Shown here: positions 17,501 through 25,600 of the stretch, one piece after another
How the letters are laid out: each line of letters opens with the position of its first letter
Position numbering within the stretch: position 1 is the stretch's first letter
Source: a virus
IMG/VR virus record: IMGVR_UViG_3300020156_000448
Span: 61,054 to 125,053 of that record
Reading direction: 5' to 3' (one strand)
DNA: 64,000 bases
Made by a program: the position numbers and the translations under genes
The notes under the pieces: generated by a model
Seen by the model: the letters and a program-made list of their open reading frames with translations, nothing else
Database searches by the model: none
Told to the model about the DNA's origin: nothing

Positions 17501-17797
17501 TTAATATTCTTCCTCACTATGTCTACCATCTAGTGCCGCTACATGAAACCCAATCAATGGCTCTTCAGCCTCAACGTCTTCACTATACTCACATTCATGA
17601 GGATCATTCTCATATATATAATCCACTTGCTCTTGCGTTAATTCCACATTAGATGCAATAATCATATAGTATGCGCCTTTTGAATCAGCAGCGCCTGTAT
17701 CAATAGCCGTTACAAACTTCTCCCCAAATGTCTGGAGCAATAGTTTTATTTTTTCCACATCATGATGCAGAACATTTAAAACAAGTATTCTTTTCAT
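17501..17797 (-). CDS. hypothetical protein (98 aa)
   Basis: Begins with a hydrophobic strand MKRILVLNVLHHDVEK and ends in an acidic tail (EYSEDVEAEEPL). The alternation suggests a small alpha/beta fold. It is flanked by two strong terminators (17462-17492 and 17812-17851), so it appears to be its own transcription unit or to be transcribed through the upstream terminator at low level. No family recognised. Confidence 0.55.
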   Translation of the reverse strand: MKRILVLNVLHHDVEKIKLLLQTFGEKFVTAIDTGAADSKGAYYMIIASNVELTQEQVDYIYENDPHECEYSEDVEAEEPLIGFHVAALDGRHSEEEY

Positions 17798-17811
17798 ATT
17801 TTTCTTTCTAT

Positions 17812-17851
17812 AAAAGAAAAGCCTCTCTCATCAAAAATAGTGAGAGAGGCT
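17812..17851 (-). terminator. strong intrinsic terminator after nrdJ
   Basis: On the minus strand an 11-bp perfect stem (AGCCTCTCTCA with TGAGAGAGGCT) and a ten-base loop is followed by TTTTCTTTT. It begins 9 bases after the nrdJ stop. Confidence 0.9.
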
Positions 17852-17859
17852 CTGTTAAT

Positions 17860-20325
17860 TTACATGCACTTAGAAGCACCGCAGTTTTTACAAACTTGAC
17901 ACCCGTTCTCACGAATAATAGCATCTTGCTTACATTCAGCGCAAGTGGTTCCACTTACTTCACTGCCATCAGCGATGTATTTCTTTAAGGTGCGAGCAAG
18001 CACCTTAGAAAAGCTCTGCAAATCACCGCGGGTTTTTTCAAGCTGCGCTACTACGAAATTACAATCAGCGCCATGACGAAGTGCTGTTGAAATCATACGT
18101 GTCAGAGCATCTTTTTCATCGTTATGTCTAGATGTTAAAGAATACGTTTGATCTCCAGAAACTAACTCATATCTGCCACGAGCACGTTTAACCACTACAC
18201 CTTCGGTTACTGTCTTCGGAATAATAATTTCTCCCTCAGAATCGTGATTCATATCTGCAAATATTTCATACGGATCGCCATCAAGCAAGCCAACTGCAAC
18301 ATAATAACGAATCCCTTTAGCTGTTGCATGATGCACTTCAGCAGGCATTGACTCTTTACGCTTTGGAGCTTTTGTCTTAGTGATCTTGTCTTCGGAAACT
18401 ACAGCAACAGCTTTGGAAGTGTCAACTAACACACCATCTCTACAGCCAGAACGATATACAGTTATACCCTTGAGACCCGATTTCCACGCTGCTTCATAAA
18501 TCTCAGCAACCTTTTCTACAGTAACGTTATTAGGTAGATTAATAGTGCTTGAAATTGCGTGACAAACATGCTTTTGAGCAGCAGCTTGAAGTTTTACGCG
18601 ATTTACCCAATCAATATCCTCTGCACAGCAGCCTGCCCATGGAGATTTGGATTCATCATCATTGCCCGTAATATCCATCCACATTTTAACTTTAGGATGA
18701 TATACTTTAAACTCTTGCCAAGCATCACCAGTTTTATCAATAAAGTCAATTCTAACATTCTTATCGCTAGGATTAACCTTTTTGCGTCTGGTGTAGCCCA
18801 TCATAAATACAGGCTCAATTCCAGAAGATGTCTGCGTCTCAATAGAAACACTTCCAGCAGGAGCAGTTGTCAAAAGAGCGATATTGCGACGACCATATTT
18901 TTGCATGTCGGCAAATAACTCAGGGTCTTCTTCAGCAATTCTTTGTATATATTCGCAATTCTTTTCAGCTTCAGCGCTATATACCTTAAATGATCCAAGC
19001 TCCATTGCCATATCAACAGATGAACGATAAGCGCCAAGCTTTAAGGTCTTATAAATCTTCTCCGTCATCTCAATACTATCATCAGAACCATATCTTACGC
19101 CACAGGCAGCAACAGCATCGCCTAGAGCGGTAATTCCAGTTCCAGTTCTACGACCTTCAACACAGAAACGAAGCACATCATGCCACATTCTTAGTTCACG
19201 ATGTTTCGTGTCTGCATCTTCTGGATCGTTTTCAACTTTTTTGATAATAGCTTCAATCTTTTCAGCTTCAAGATCAACCAGATCATCCATGAGTCTCTGA
19301 GCAATCTTGGAATCTTCATAGAAGCGCTCATAATCAAAATAAGCTTTTTCTGCGAATGGATTGACTACATAACTAAATAAATTTAGAAGAAGTAGACGAC
19401 AGCTATCAAGAGGAGATAAGTTAATCTCGCTACAAGGATTAGTTCCACGACTTCTGTATTCCTCATAATAATCAGCAGGGGTATTCTTGGTTACGTTATC
19501 CCAAAAAAGAAGACCTGGCTCTGCCATTTCATGAGCATTTTTAATTATCTCAATCCATACTTCTCTTGCGCGTACCATCTGAGAAACTACTGGCTTTTCT
19601 CCTGGCTTTAAAACAACAGGAAAACGTAGTTCGTACTCTTCATCATTTTGAACAGCGTTTAAGAATTCATCAGTTAAACGTAATGAAATGTTAGCTCCTG
19701 TTACCTTAGTGCGATCATTCTTAATTCTAGTAAAATCTAAAACCTGAGGATGATGCACAGACAATGTGAGCATTAATGCGCCACGTCTTCCAGCCTGCCC
19801 AACTTCTCGAATGGAATTTGAATAACGCTCCATAAAAGGCAAAATGCCAGTACTCGTTCTTGAAGAGTTCTTGGTCGGCATGCCTGCTGGTCTGATTTCT
19901 GACAAATCAACACCTGTGCCGCCACGACGCTTTGAAATCTGAACAAGCTGCTCATCAACCTTCATCACGCCGCCATAAGAATCTTCTGGAACATCCAAAA
20001 GGTAACAGTTACTTAAGCTGATTGTTTGATATGTATTACCGATACCATACATTGGGCTTCCCTGAGGAACAATGTATTTAAATCTATCCAAAAGATTAAA
20101 TATATACTCTTCTGATAAGGGTTTTTTAAACTTACCCTTTTCGATTCTAGCAAATTCCTTCGCGATACGCCTGTGCATATCCGCAGGTGTTAATTCAACC
20201 AGATTTAACTCCGCGTCTCTTAAAGCATACTTATCCACAAATACTTTTGCAGCGAGTTCATCTCCGCCAAAGTATTCTAAAGATGCTTCAAACGCTTCTT
20301 GATCTGAGTAAATCTTCTTTTCCAT
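17860..20325 (-). CDS. nrdJ: class II (adenosylcobalamin-dependent) ribonucleotide reductase
   Basis: Reduces ribonucleotides to deoxyribonucleotides with a B12-derived radical, without needing oxygen or a small subunit. Visible features of the alpha chain: C107 in SLSNCYLLD, RRGGTGVDLSEIRP, GRRGALMLTLSVHHP, and the active-site NPCSEINLSPLDSC. No separate NrdB-like gene is nearby. The C-terminal zinc-ribbon (CAECKQD then CQVCKNCGASKCM) is typical of NrdJ enzymes and includes the redox-shuttling cysteines. Length 821 is normal. A good ribosome site (AGGAG) precedes the ATG. The glutaredoxin-like protein at 16375 may recycle it. A terminator follows directly. Confidence 0.9.
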   Translation of the reverse strand: MEKKIYSDQEAFEASLEYFGGDELAAKVFVDKYALRDAELNLVELTPADMHRRIAKEFARIEKGKFKKPLSEEYIFNLLDRFKYIVPQGSPMYGIGNTYQTISLSNCYLLDVPEDSYGGVMKVDEQLVQISKRRGGTGVDLSEIRPAGMPTKNSSRTSTGILPFMERYSNSIREVGQAGRRGALMLTLSVHHPQVLDFTRIKNDRTKVTGANISLRLTDEFLNAVQNDEEYELRFPVVLKPGEKPVVSQMVRAREVWIEIIKNAHEMAEPGLLFWDNVTKNTPADYYEEYRSRGTNPCSEINLSPLDSCRLLLLNLFSYVVNPFAEKAYFDYERFYEDSKIAQRLMDDLVDLEAEKIEAIIKKVENDPEDADTKHRELRMWHDVLRFCVEGRRTGTGITALGDAVAACGVRYGSDDSIEMTEKIYKTLKLGAYRSSVDMAMELGSFKVYSAEAEKNCEYIQRIAEEDPELFADMQKYGRRNIALLTTAPAGSVSIETQTSSGIEPVFMMGYTRRKKVNPSDKNVRIDFIDKTGDAWQEFKVYHPKVKMWMDITGNDDESKSPWAGCCAEDIDWVNRVKLQAAAQKHVCHAISSTINLPNNVTVEKVAEIYEAAWKSGLKGITVYRSGCRDGVLVDTSKAVAVVSEDKITKTKAPKRKESMPAEVHHATAKGIRYYVAVGLLDGDPYEIFADMNHDSEGEIIIPKTVTEGVVVKRARGRYELVSGDQTYSLTSRHNDEKDALTRMISTALRHGADCNFVVAQLEKTRGDLQSFSKVLARTLKKYIADGSEVSGTTCAECKQDAIIRENGCQVCKNCGASKCM

Positions 20326-20342
20326 TCTTATATTTCTCCTAC

Positions 20343-20696
20343 TTATTCCGCATACTTAAACTTATTATCATCAAAAAACTTTCCATCTTTATAATTCTCA
20401 TCAAAGGGATTAATACCACTATCCTGTTGTGGAATAGCACCTTCGTAGTTTTGAAGAGTTAATTTAAAACCTCTTCCACTAACTACTCTGCCATTCATTA
20501 ATGCCGCTGTACGAGACATTTCTTCTGCTATGTCCATACCTGTCTCAAACTTAAAGACCTCGGCGGTCAATGGAACTCTAACCTTCTTTTGGTTTTGTTC
20601 ACAAATTCCGTCAATTAAAATAACTGGATTCCCAGTGTTATCAAACTGCGCATTTTCAACAATAATTGTATAAGTATTGTAGCCTTTCATATTCAT
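20343..20696 (-). CDS. hypothetical protein (117 aa)
   Basis: Beta-rich sequence (TYTIIVENAQFDNTGNPVIL, then KKVRVPLTAEVFKFE) without metal motif. GAGG lies six bases before the ATG at 20696. A TTGTATACAT palindrome ends 13 bases upstream of the start, so this gene probably begins the nrdJ transcript. Its stop is 17 bases before the nrdJ start. I do not recognise a family. Confidence 0.55.
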   Translation of the reverse strand: MNMKGYNTYTIIVENAQFDNTGNPVILIDGICEQNQKKVRVPLTAEVFKFETGMDIAEEMSRTAALMNGRVVSGRGFKLTLQNYEGAIPQQDSGINPFDENYKDGKFFDDNKFKYAE

Positions 20697-20708
20697 AATT
20701 CACCTCTA

Positions 20709-20740
20709 TTGTATACATCTGTGCAATGTATATATTTACA
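20709..20740 (-). promoter_or_regulatory. TTGTATACAT motif with conserved upstream box
   Basis: TGTATACA is followed after seven bases by AATGTATATATTTAC. The same two boxes with identical spacing occur at 34724-34753 upstream of the SSB-like gene. On the minus strand TATACAAT could serve as a -10 element for the nrdJ unit. Promoter or operator activity is inferred from repetition and location only. Confidence 0.4.
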
Positions 20741-20760
20741 TATAAAAACAAGATAGAAGA

Positions 20761-21714
20761 TTATCCATCTACTATCTTGTCTAGATTCTTCTTAATGATA
20801 TTTTCCAAGAAATCCTGCTTCTGATCATCGGTCCATTTGGTTCTTGCTCTCACCAAAAATTCCACAGCCTCTTCTCCTACGATAAACAAAAGCACGTAAA
20901 TATGAAAAGCCAAATAACTAGAATTCTGCTCGTCTTTAGTGATGTCATATTCTAGAAAATTTGATTCGATTCTAGCTAACTTCTTGTAAATTGAATTAAG
21001 ATCAATATTGTTGCTCTCAACAGCTAGATTTTTACACTGTTTATAAATAAGGTTCTTAATATCAAAATCTTGCGCTAAACGTGCATTAATTTTTTCAGGG
21101 TTAAAATCTGTACCGAACAGTTCATCAATATAAGCGTTCTGCTTTTCCTGATCGACAGCATCTTTCTCAACTTCAATTTCACGCATAATTGGTGTTCCGT
21201 CAATGCCTTTAAGACCTGTCTCAACCTTTTCTTTCACCACTTGTTTAGAAATAAAACGCTCTGCGGTTACTTCTGCAACCCACGTCTTAGCACGATCTAT
21301 CCATTCATCATCAGGAATCATGCCGTAAGTACGGCAATTTGTCCATCTGTGACTATAGATGCTGCATGCATTAGTTTCCTGATCTAAAAGGACGCATGGC
21401 TTGGAATGATTATTATTTAGCACAGCTTCGTAGCACTTAAAAATCATTTCTTTTACGCGATCCTTCTTCCACGTTTGAAGGATGTGCTGATATGCATGAA
21501 TAAATTCTACGAAGTATAGCGGGGGCGATGCCTTACGACAGCATTCAGCCACGACTTCATGACCGACACCACCTTTAATGGGACACCCAAGACACTTACT
21601 AAGAGGCACCTTTTCGTGTACCTGAGTTTTTAATGCAGCAGAATGAGACATAAGCCTCATTTCTTGCATATTTACTTTATTGATATCAAACAAGTCTTTA
21701 ATTCCTTTGCGCAT
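20761..21714 (-). CDS. YkgJ-like cysteine-cluster protein
   Basis: 317 residues. The N-terminal half has the cysteine pattern of the YkgJ/UPF0153 family: CLGCPIKGG, AECC, CVLLDQETNACSIYSHRW and NCRTYG, where the final C-x-IY-x-x-R-x-x-x-CR-x-YG part is nearly diagnostic. These proteins are thought to bind zinc or an iron-sulfur cluster; no firm reaction is known for most. The C-terminal half is helical with acidic stretches. A terminator (21794-21832) separates it from the upstream gene, so it has its own promoter or relies on readthrough. Confidence 0.65.
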   Translation of the reverse strand: MRKGIKDLFDINKVNMQEMRLMSHSAALKTQVHEKVPLSKCLGCPIKGGVGHEVVAECCRKASPPLYFVEFIHAYQHILQTWKKDRVKEMIFKCYEAVLNNNHSKPCVLLDQETNACSIYSHRWTNCRTYGMIPDDEWIDRAKTWVAEVTAERFISKQVVKEKVETGLKGIDGTPIMREIEVEKDAVDQEKQNAYIDELFGTDFNPEKINARLAQDFDIKNLIYKQCKNLAVESNNIDLNSIYKKLARIESNFLEYDITKDEQNSSYLAFHIYVLLFIVGEEAVEFLVRARTKWTDDQKQDFLENIIKKNLDKIVDG

Positions 21715-21793
21715 TTTTGGTTAATAAAGCTATATGTAATATATGCGTCTATACTTCTTATAGTAGCATAGTAGCATTTTTATGCTAATAAAA

Positions 21794-21832
21794 ATTAAAA
21801 AAAACCAAGAGTATATATTATACCCTTGGTTT
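21794..21832 (-). terminator. intrinsic terminator
   Basis: On the minus strand an AAACCAAG/CTTGGTTT stem, one mismatch, five more pairs and a three-base loop are followed by eight T residues. It closes the transcript of the 80-aa gene at 21854. Confidence 0.88.
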
Positions 21833-21853
21833 CAATCTAATAACTAAGTGTTA

Positions 21854-22096
21854 TTAATAGTTTCTGTTGCTAGAACGATCAGCACGAAACTTAGGCACAA
21901 ATGAGATTTTATCTCTATTGAACCCAATAACAGGAATGCCGTTAAGACGACACATATTAATCGTTTCCTTGCCAAGAGGAGTTTCTACAGGCTTTGGGCG
22001 TAGACGATCCTTTAGACGATCTAGACGATCCTTCTTAGGTCTCTTTTTAGGAACCGACTTTTCACGTTCATTCCAGTTTAAATTATCCTTACTCAT
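21854..22096 (-). CDS. small basic protein (80 aa)
   Basis: Lysine/arginine-rich with a short internal repeat (DRLDRLKDRLRP) encoded by repeated TAGACGATC units at about 22000-22035. The second half, MCRLNGIPVIGFNRDK, is more globular. GGAGAAAG precedes the ATG. It is bracketed by terminators (21794-21832 and 22142-22174) and so is a monocistronic unit. Nucleic-acid binding is likely from charge alone. A plus-strand frame of similar length overlaps it but lacks a ribosome site and goes against local gene direction. Confidence 0.6.
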   Translation of the reverse strand: MSKDNLNWNEREKSVPKKRPKKDRLDRLKDRLRPKPVETPLGKETINMCRLNGIPVIGFNRDKISFVPKFRADRSSNRNY

Positions 22097-22141
22097 ATAA
22101 GAACTTTCTCCATTATGGATGTAATACTATTATTATACGCA

Positions 22142-22178
22142 AAAATAGACACCCAAATATAAGGTGTCTATTTTCTTT
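22142..22178 (-). terminator. intrinsic terminator, possibly bidirectional
   Basis: A 12-bp perfect stem (AAAATAGACACC with GGTGTCTATTTT) and nine-base loop with T-rich tails on both strands. It follows the spanin-like gene ending at 22193. Confidence 0.88.
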
Positions 22179-22192
22179 TAAATTTATTAATT

Positions 22193-22834
22193 TTATTCAT
22201 CAAGTGGAAGAATTCTCACTTGTGAACCCCTAATTGATTGCTTAAGCAATTTTATCTCACGACGCTGATACATAAACGCAATTAAACCAAAAGCTGCCAA
22301 AATGACGACAACGTATCCTATAGGATTATTATAGCTTGTAACTTGCTTAGAATTATTATCTCTGCCAGCGTTACTTTCCATTTTTGTTTCAATATTTCTT
22401 TGGAGCGCCGAAAAATTATTCTCCATTGTACTTACGACATTAGCGGTATTGTTGATTGCAACTGTTAATGTGGTTAAAACTTCAGCTTGGGCTGTGGCAG
22501 TTGCGTTTAAATGTTTTATGGCATTTGCTTGCACGTCCATATTTGCTTGCACATTAGCTTCCATTCCTGTTAATCTGCCATTGATTCCGATCAATCCGTT
22601 TTGCTGCGCCTGAAAAGCCTCTTGCGTGTTCTTTAAAGCCTTTTTAATGCTTCCAATGTCTTCACTATAGTCAGTGGTATCAATTCCGTTTGTTGGGGCT
22701 TCTGTGAAGATTGGCGGGGTGGGCTGAAAATTGTTTGTCTGCTCTTTGGGAGCCATAGTAGCGCAAGCGGTCATACTAAGAAGACCTAGTATGACCGCTG
22801 CATTTTTAACTATTTGTTTAATGTTGATTCTCAT
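22193..22834 (-). CDS. lipoprotein with C-terminal membrane segment, unimolecular-spanin-like
   Basis: 213 residues. An N-terminal signal with lipobox LSMTAC (lipid-modified C24) is followed by about 140 polar residues rich in Ala, Asn, Gln and Thr that look like an extended coiled coil. A hydrophobic segment near residues 170-190 (YVVVILAAFGLIAFMY) and a basic tail come last. Lipid anchor at one end and membrane helix at the other is the layout of u-spanins such as T1 gp11, which link outer and inner membranes and fuse them at lysis. It is longer than that example. The first of three consecutive lipoproteins from the left. Codons 12-23 contain a perfect 13-bp inverted repeat. Confidence 0.65.
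   Translation of the reverse strand: MRINIKQIVKNAAVILGLLSMTACATMAPKEQTNNFQPTPPIFTEAPTNGIDTTDYSEDIGSIKKALKNTQEAFQAQQNGLIGINGRLTGMEANVQANMDVQANAIKHLNATATAQAEVLTTLTVAINNTANVVSTMENNFSALQRNIETKMESNAGRDNNSKQVTSYNNPIGYVVVILAAFGLIAFMYQRREIKLLKQSIRGSQVRILPLDE
22766..22799. repeat. 13-bp perfect inverted repeat in the spanin-like gene
   Basis: AGCGGTCATACTA (22766-22778), eight-base loop, TAGTATGACCGCT (22787-22799), in codons 12-23. Confidence 0.9.
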
Positions 22835-22839
22835 GGTTG

Positions 22840-23112
22840 TTAGCGGATGATAAAATCCGCCTGCTTTCCACCAGGAATATTTACAACAGAGCCTTCGATC
22901 TGAGGCATAGGTGCACCATCTTTAGCAATAACAACAGCGCGAAAATGCTGTGTGTCAGTTGTTGCTGTATCTACTTTTGATAGAGTTGTTGCATACTTTT
23001 CGGTTTCATAGCTTACAGAATTGTAGCCAAATTTTGCTCCCTTTGCATACTGGCAACCTGCAACAGCCAAAACAGTAATAGCAAGAGTAATTGCGCAAAA
23101 AATCTTTTTCAT
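22840..23112 (-). CDS. small lipoprotein (90 aa)
   Basis: Starts at the ATG at 23112, which has AAGGAG six bases upstream; a longer frame begins inside the previous gene and is not used. MKKIFCAITLAITVLAVAGC is a typical lipoprotein signal with cleavage before C20. The mature 71 residues are polar, with no further membrane segment. It lies 5 bases before the spanin-like gene and may act with it at lysis or as an envelope exclusion protein; that is inference from position. Confidence 0.7.
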   Translation of the reverse strand: MKKIFCAITLAITVLAVAGCQYAKGAKFGYNSVSYETEKYATTLSKVDTATTDTQHFRAVVIAKDGAPMPQIEGSVVNIPGGKQADFIIR

Positions 23113-23122
23113 ATAATTCTCC

Positions 23123-23521
23123 TTAATATGTTTTTGGTTCGGGGTTAGGTGTAGGTGTAGGAGTGGGAATTGGAGCAGGGGTTGGAATAGGCTCTGCAAC
23201 AGGAACGGGCTTCTGGGATTGAGTCTGAAATACAGCATCTCCAGTATTATTAACCACTTTGCCTAGACCGTCTCCAATAGAATCAGCACCAGCCACCACA
23301 GCAGGTGCCCACATGTTGCCTGTGACTATACCAGCGGAAGTTGATCCAATAACTTTTATCGACCTTATATCAGGCTTACTAACGTTAGAAATTTCAACAC
23401 CATCTTGCTTTAAAGTACTAGTATTCTCTACAAGAAAATATACACCGCCACCTTTCGATGTTTGAAAGGCACATCCTGTAAACAATACACTTATCAAAAT
23501 AAGCGCTGAGAATTTTTTCAT
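23123..23521 (-). CDS. lipoprotein with proline-rich tail (132 aa)
   Basis: Signal peptide MKKFSALILISVLFTGC gives a lipid-modified C17. A compact domain (about 25-100, containing GSTSAGIVTGNMWAPAVVAG) is followed by a Pro/Thr-rich C-terminus of repeated P-x-P-x units (residues about 105-130), as used to span peptidoglycan or the periplasm. It overlaps the next small gene at a shared base (23521). Together with its two neighbours it suggests an envelope-facing, probably Gram-negative, function. Exact role unknown. Confidence 0.7.
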   Translation of the reverse strand: MKKFSALILISVLFTGCAFQTSKGGGVYFLVENTSTLKQDGVEISNVSKPDIRSIKVIGSTSAGIVTGNMWAPAVVAGADSIGDGLGKVVNNTGDAVFQTQSQKPVPVAEPIPTPAPIPTPTPTPNPEPKTY

Positions 23522-23748
23522 TAGTCCCCTCGTTCACGATAGATTGAATCAACTACATCTTGGTAAGTTTTATCCTCATAGCGACGAGCACGCTTTTCTT
23601 CTTCCAATGCTCGCTCTGCTATAGTTTTTCTTACCGATTCACCACGACAGCTTGTGCAAGTCTGGATTTTCTTTCCTTGAGAATTCATACCGCTAACCTC
23701 ATGGAGAGTAATTGTGTTGCACTTGGAACAGCTTGTATAATGTGTCAT
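23521..23748 (-). CDS. small zinc-finger protein (75 aa)
   Basis: Two CxxC pairs (CSKC at 7-10 and CTSC near 31) spaced as in a zinc ribbon, followed by a charged helix with RKTIAERALEEEKRARRYED. GGTGAAAA precedes the ATG. Right-hand neighbours are also small cysteine-pair proteins. No specific function recognised. Confidence 0.6.
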   Translation of the reverse strand: MTHYTSCSKCNTITLHEVSGMNSQGKKIQTCTSCRGESVRKTIAERALEEEKRARRYEDKTYQDVVDSIYRERGD

Positions 23749-23807
23749 TTTTTCACCGCCTTTTCATAATCATAAATATTGTCTTCTTTATAGCGTTAAT
23801 TTTTCCT

Positions 23808-24044
23808 CTACAAAGAGTACCAATATCTTTGATCTTTTGTTGTTATTTTAACTGAGCATTTTTGTTTATGACTGTTGCATAAATAAACTTCCGCCTTAAG
23901 AACATCTTTAATTAAAGGCAAGCTAGAACTACAGCCTGCGGATATGATTCCAGAGAATAACTGCTCTAAATTAGAGACAGGTAATGCTCTAAGCATCTGT
24001 TCGCCGCATTCTAGGCAGGAAGGATTTGCAGTATAATTTTTCAT
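23808..24044 (-). CDS. small cysteine-rich protein (78 aa)
   Basis: CLEC near residue 10 and a second set C-N-S-H-x-x-K-C near 56 could form one zinc site. The middle is hydrophobic (LEQLFSGIISAGCSSSLPLI). Overlaps the neighbouring gene by one base at 24044. The gap 23749-23807 shows no clear signal. Function unknown. Confidence 0.55.
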   Translation of the reverse strand: MKNYTANPSCLECGEQMLRALPVSNLEQLFSGIISAGCSSSLPLIKDVLKAEVYLCNSHKQKCSVKITTKDQRYWYSL

Positions 24045-24451
24045 TAGAATCTTCTATGCTTGTGCTTTTGACTATAAAGAATATTATTCCAATGATCTAC
24101 CATTGTTTCGACGAAACATAAATTTCTAATATAATCTAAAGGGGTATATCCAGCGTAAATCATGTTTTCTATATGACTATCATCAAAAAACTTACCTGCG
24201 CCTTTGCGATCAAGTGACCTCATTCCAGTATCTATAACTTCTCCAACGGTTGCCTCTCCTGTTTTTATCGCCAAAACTTTTTCACGAAGCTTCCAATTGA
24301 GGAGATAGTCATAATTATTGAATGTAAGATGACAATCTGGACATACATAAGTAACGGTTGTGTACTCTTCATCTACATTATGTGATTCTATATTAAAACT
24401 AAAACATTTAGGACACATTAAAACACTTGGCTTGTTATTAATCTTCTTCAT
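24044..24451 (-). CDS. zinc-ribbon protein (135 aa)
   Basis: A zinc ribbon occupies the first 50 residues (LMCPKCFSFNIE and VCPDCHLTFNNYDYLLNW), followed by helices with KLREKVLAIKTGEATVGEVI. The ATG at 24451 is preferred because AAGGA lies nine bases upstream; an in-frame TTG at 24460 is possible. Overlaps the upstream gene by 14 bases. Resembles transcription-factor-like ribbons in outline but no family is certain. Confidence 0.6.
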   Translation of the reverse strand: MKKINNKPSVLMCPKCFSFNIESHNVDEEYTTVTYVCPDCHLTFNNYDYLLNWKLREKVLAIKTGEATVGEVIDTGMRSLDRKGAGKFFDDSHIENMIYAGYTPLDYIRNLCFVETMVDHWNNILYSQKHKHRRF

Positions 24452-24848
24452 TATATTCAATCCTTATAATTGTATCGTAAATTACTTTTAGTAATCTTTC
24501 TAGTTTCACTCTGCTTCTTAGGTTTCTTCCAGTGGCTCTGAATCTCGCTGCGTCTTGCGCACCAATGCCAGGAAAGTCGGCTGAAGATATAATTCCCATA
24601 TCACTTAAATTGATATGCAAAAATGTAGGACCATCTGGATCAAGCAAATAACTGGCTGGATTTTCTTCCGTTTCAGGGGTATAGCCAAAATGAATTGGAG
24701 ATGTAAACGCATCAATCAAGTCAAATCTTCTGTTCCGAAGAGCTTCTTCAATTGTATATTCTTGATCAGCCACAATTAGCTTGGTGTTTTCTCCATGCAA
24801 GTTGTTTATATATGCTAATGCTCTGGAAATTATAACTGCTTCATCCAT
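24438..24848 (-). CDS. hypothetical protein (136 aa)
   Basis: The only gene of this cluster without CxxC pairs. Contains KLIVADQEYTIEEALRNR, an N-terminal helix, and a C-terminal helix rich in Arg and Leu (NLRSRVKLERLLKVIYDTI). AGGAAACTC precedes the ATG; stop and start are shared with its neighbours. Function unknown. Confidence 0.55.
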   Translation of the reverse strand: MDEAVIISRALAYINNLHGENTKLIVADQEYTIEEALRNRRFDLIDAFTSPIHFGYTPETEENPASYLLDPDGPTFLHINLSDMGIISSADFPGIGAQDAARFRATGRNLRSRVKLERLLKVIYDTIIRIEYNEED

Positions 24849-25087
24849 TAGAGTTTCCTCATTTTAGGAAGTGTATTAAACTTCTTTATATTATCTGCAT
24901 CAATCCAATCCATTCGGTTCAACTGTTTACACTCAGGACAAGCATAAGTGATTGACCCTTCTTTAAAGGAAAGTCTTACTGGCACTATGTTGGTGTTATT
25001 TTCATCGCCAACAAGACCTGTATCCATTGTGGAAAAGCTATGATTACATTCGGCGCACTCAAATACGAAAGCAGCTATATATGCCAT
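24848..25087 (-). CDS. zinc-ribbon protein (79 aa)
   Basis: CAEC near residue 11 and CPEC near 50 bracket a beta-rich stretch (VPVRLSFKEGSITYA), a standard zinc ribbon with little else. AGGAG precedes the ATG. Part of the run of small metal-binding proteins between 23521 and 26683. Confidence 0.6.
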   Translation of the reverse strand: MAYIAAFVFECAECNHSFSTMDTGLVGDENNTNIVPVRLSFKEGSITYACPECKQLNRMDWIDADNIKKFNTLPKMRKL

Positions 25088-25090
25088 AAA

Positions 25091-25600
25091 TTAACTCCTA
25101 AAGTCTCTTGATGGTCTTAGTCCGAAATTACGCGCCTTACTTTGATCACTGGCGCTCATTCCATCCCACTGTGCGTTAGGAACAACAGTTCCTCCTCGTG
25201 ACTGGACGCCAACTTGATCAGCAGCTTCTTTAGTGCTGAGACCCATGCTACGCCTCTTGGCTCGGTCTTCACGCATCTTTTCCATCATCTTCTTATGCTT
25301 GCCCTGATACTTCATTCCTTTATTATCTTTGGTAAACCATCCCTGACCTTTAAAGATAATCTGTGGAGCATAAATAACCCTTTCTATTTCGCCGCAATCA
25401 TCCTTCAGACAATCTTCAGAAAAAGACTGTGCACCGTCTTCAAATAACAGATGTTCTCCACCAGCTATTTGTAAATCGGAAGCATCTTCATTGGCTAAAT
25501 GATATTCAATTAACTCTTTCATTTCATTAAACTTAACAGCCATGGGATGATCTATCTGATAGATATTACCATGCTTTTTGCAGCAGTATGCATATTTCAT
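25091..25600 (-). CDS. FmdB-like zinc-ribbon protein (169 aa)
   Basis: N-terminus MKYAYCCKKHGNIYQID carries cysteines and a histidine; a second pair (CLKDDCGEIERVIYAPQIIF) precedes a segment FKGQGWFTKDNKG that resembles the end of FmdB-type regulatory zinc ribbons. The C-terminal third is basic (KKMMEKMREDRAKRRSMG) with a low-complexity tail. It may bind nucleic acid. AGGAGAAG precedes the start. The FmdB resemblance is weak to moderate. Confidence 0.55.
   Translation of the reverse strand: MKYAYCCKKHGNIYQIDHPMAVKFNEMKELIEYHLANEDASDLQIAGGEHLLFEDGAQSFSEDCLKDDCGEIERVIYAPQIIFKGQGWFTKDNKGMKYQGKHKKMMEKMREDRAKRRSMGLSTKEAADQVGVQSRGGTVVPNAQWDGMSASDQSKARNFGLRPSRDFRS

Noticed and set aside
21867-22100. 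Plus-strand 77-aa frame rich in Arg/Ser
   Set aside because: Shadow of the minus-strand basic gene caused by the repeated TAGACGATC units; lacks a ribosome site.
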